From assembly GCA_003132865.1 (NCBI GenBank), contig PKYZ01000721.1:1248-16154 (forward strand): 14,907 nucleotides of DNA, read 5' to 3'. Within the stretch, counting starts at the first letter, position 1; every line of letters begins with the position of its first letter. A program made the position numbers and the translations under genes. The notes below the pieces were generated by a model. The model ran no database searches. It was not told where the DNA came from and saw nothing but the letters and a program-made list of their open reading frames with translations. Source of the DNA: Bryobacterales bacterium (lineage in GTDB: Bacteria > Acidobacteriota > Terriglobia > Bryobacterales > Bryobacteraceae). This document shows positions 14,867 to 14,907 of the stretch, piece by piece.

Positions 14867-14886
14867 TCACAGGCTTTAGCCTGTGA
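14867..14886. repeat. Palindrome related to the dispersed repeat family
   Basis: TCACAGGCTTTAGCCTGTGA is a perfect palindrome with 9-base arms and a TT loop, 12 bases after the GH31 stop. It shares the CTTTAG centre with the hairpin at 10381-10396. No T run follows, so a simple intrinsic terminator is not supported, though the hairpin could protect the transcript end. Confidence 0.65.
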
Positions 14887-14907
14887 CTGGAGATTGGCCC
14901 TTTGTGC

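Noticed and set aside
1..14907. tRNA, rRNA, insertion sequence or integrase
   Set aside because: No cloverleaf, rRNA-like stretch or transposase/integrase motif was found by eye on either strand.

Overview
The window looks like a chromosomal segment of an acidobacterium of the Solibacter/Bryobacter type. The main pointer is a secreted SBBP-type beta-propeller protein on the minus strand whose C-terminus matches the 'Solibacter C-terminal' domain (TIGR03437 type). High GC, multiheme cytochromes, a secreted GH31 glycosidase and many short dispersed palindromes fit this. The taxon is an inference from protein style, not from a marker gene.

Layout. (1) 1-3074, plus strand: an electron-transfer operon holding the C-terminal part of a b6-type cytochrome b, a nine-CXXCH cytochrome c with a C-terminal membrane anchor, and a five-CXXCH cytochrome c. 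Genes one and two overlap by ATGA; genes two and three are 3 bases apart. The likely job is quinol oxidation by a bc-type complex passing electrons to multiheme cytochromes. (2) 3112-4424: a Xre/RES-type toxin-antitoxin module. It has a promoter-operator palindrome, an antitoxin with an extra N-terminal domain, and a RES toxin interrupted by a +1 frameshift. (3) 4483-6850: a DUF2760 protein carrying an 8-bp tandem repeat, followed by an Hsp70-like ATPase. (4) 6851-7448: gene debris, including the C-terminal part of an alpha/beta hydrolase with two compensating frameshifts. (5) 7472-8212: a phytanoyl-CoA-dioxygenase-like Fe(II)/2-oxoglutarate enzyme, convergent with (6) 8225-10302, minus: the frameshifted SBBP/TIGR03437 protein. 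(7) 10548-11549, minus: an aldo/keto reductase. (8) 11627-11941: a small two-helix membrane protein. (9) 11942-12427: a gene-free stretch with a decayed fragment of a second aldo/keto reductase and two low-complexity repeats. (10) 12428-14854: a secreted GH31 alpha-glucosidase-like enzyme.

Two themes cross the window. First, a family of short palindromes, often preceded by CTTGTGGGGC, recurs at about 663-719, 10373-10416 and 11563-11587, with a related hairpin at 14867-14886; the first lies inside the signal-peptide coding region of a cytochrome. Second, several genes are broken by single-base indels (RES toxin, SBBP protein, hydrolase remnant, reductase remnant). This could mean genuine decay of accessory genes or sequence error, and raw reads would decide. 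The most interesting unit is the toxin-antitoxin locus. Its antitoxin architecture is unusual, and the toxin frameshift falls at CTC TGA C, which resembles the prfB +1 recoding site but lacks the adjacent Shine-Dalgarno stimulator.
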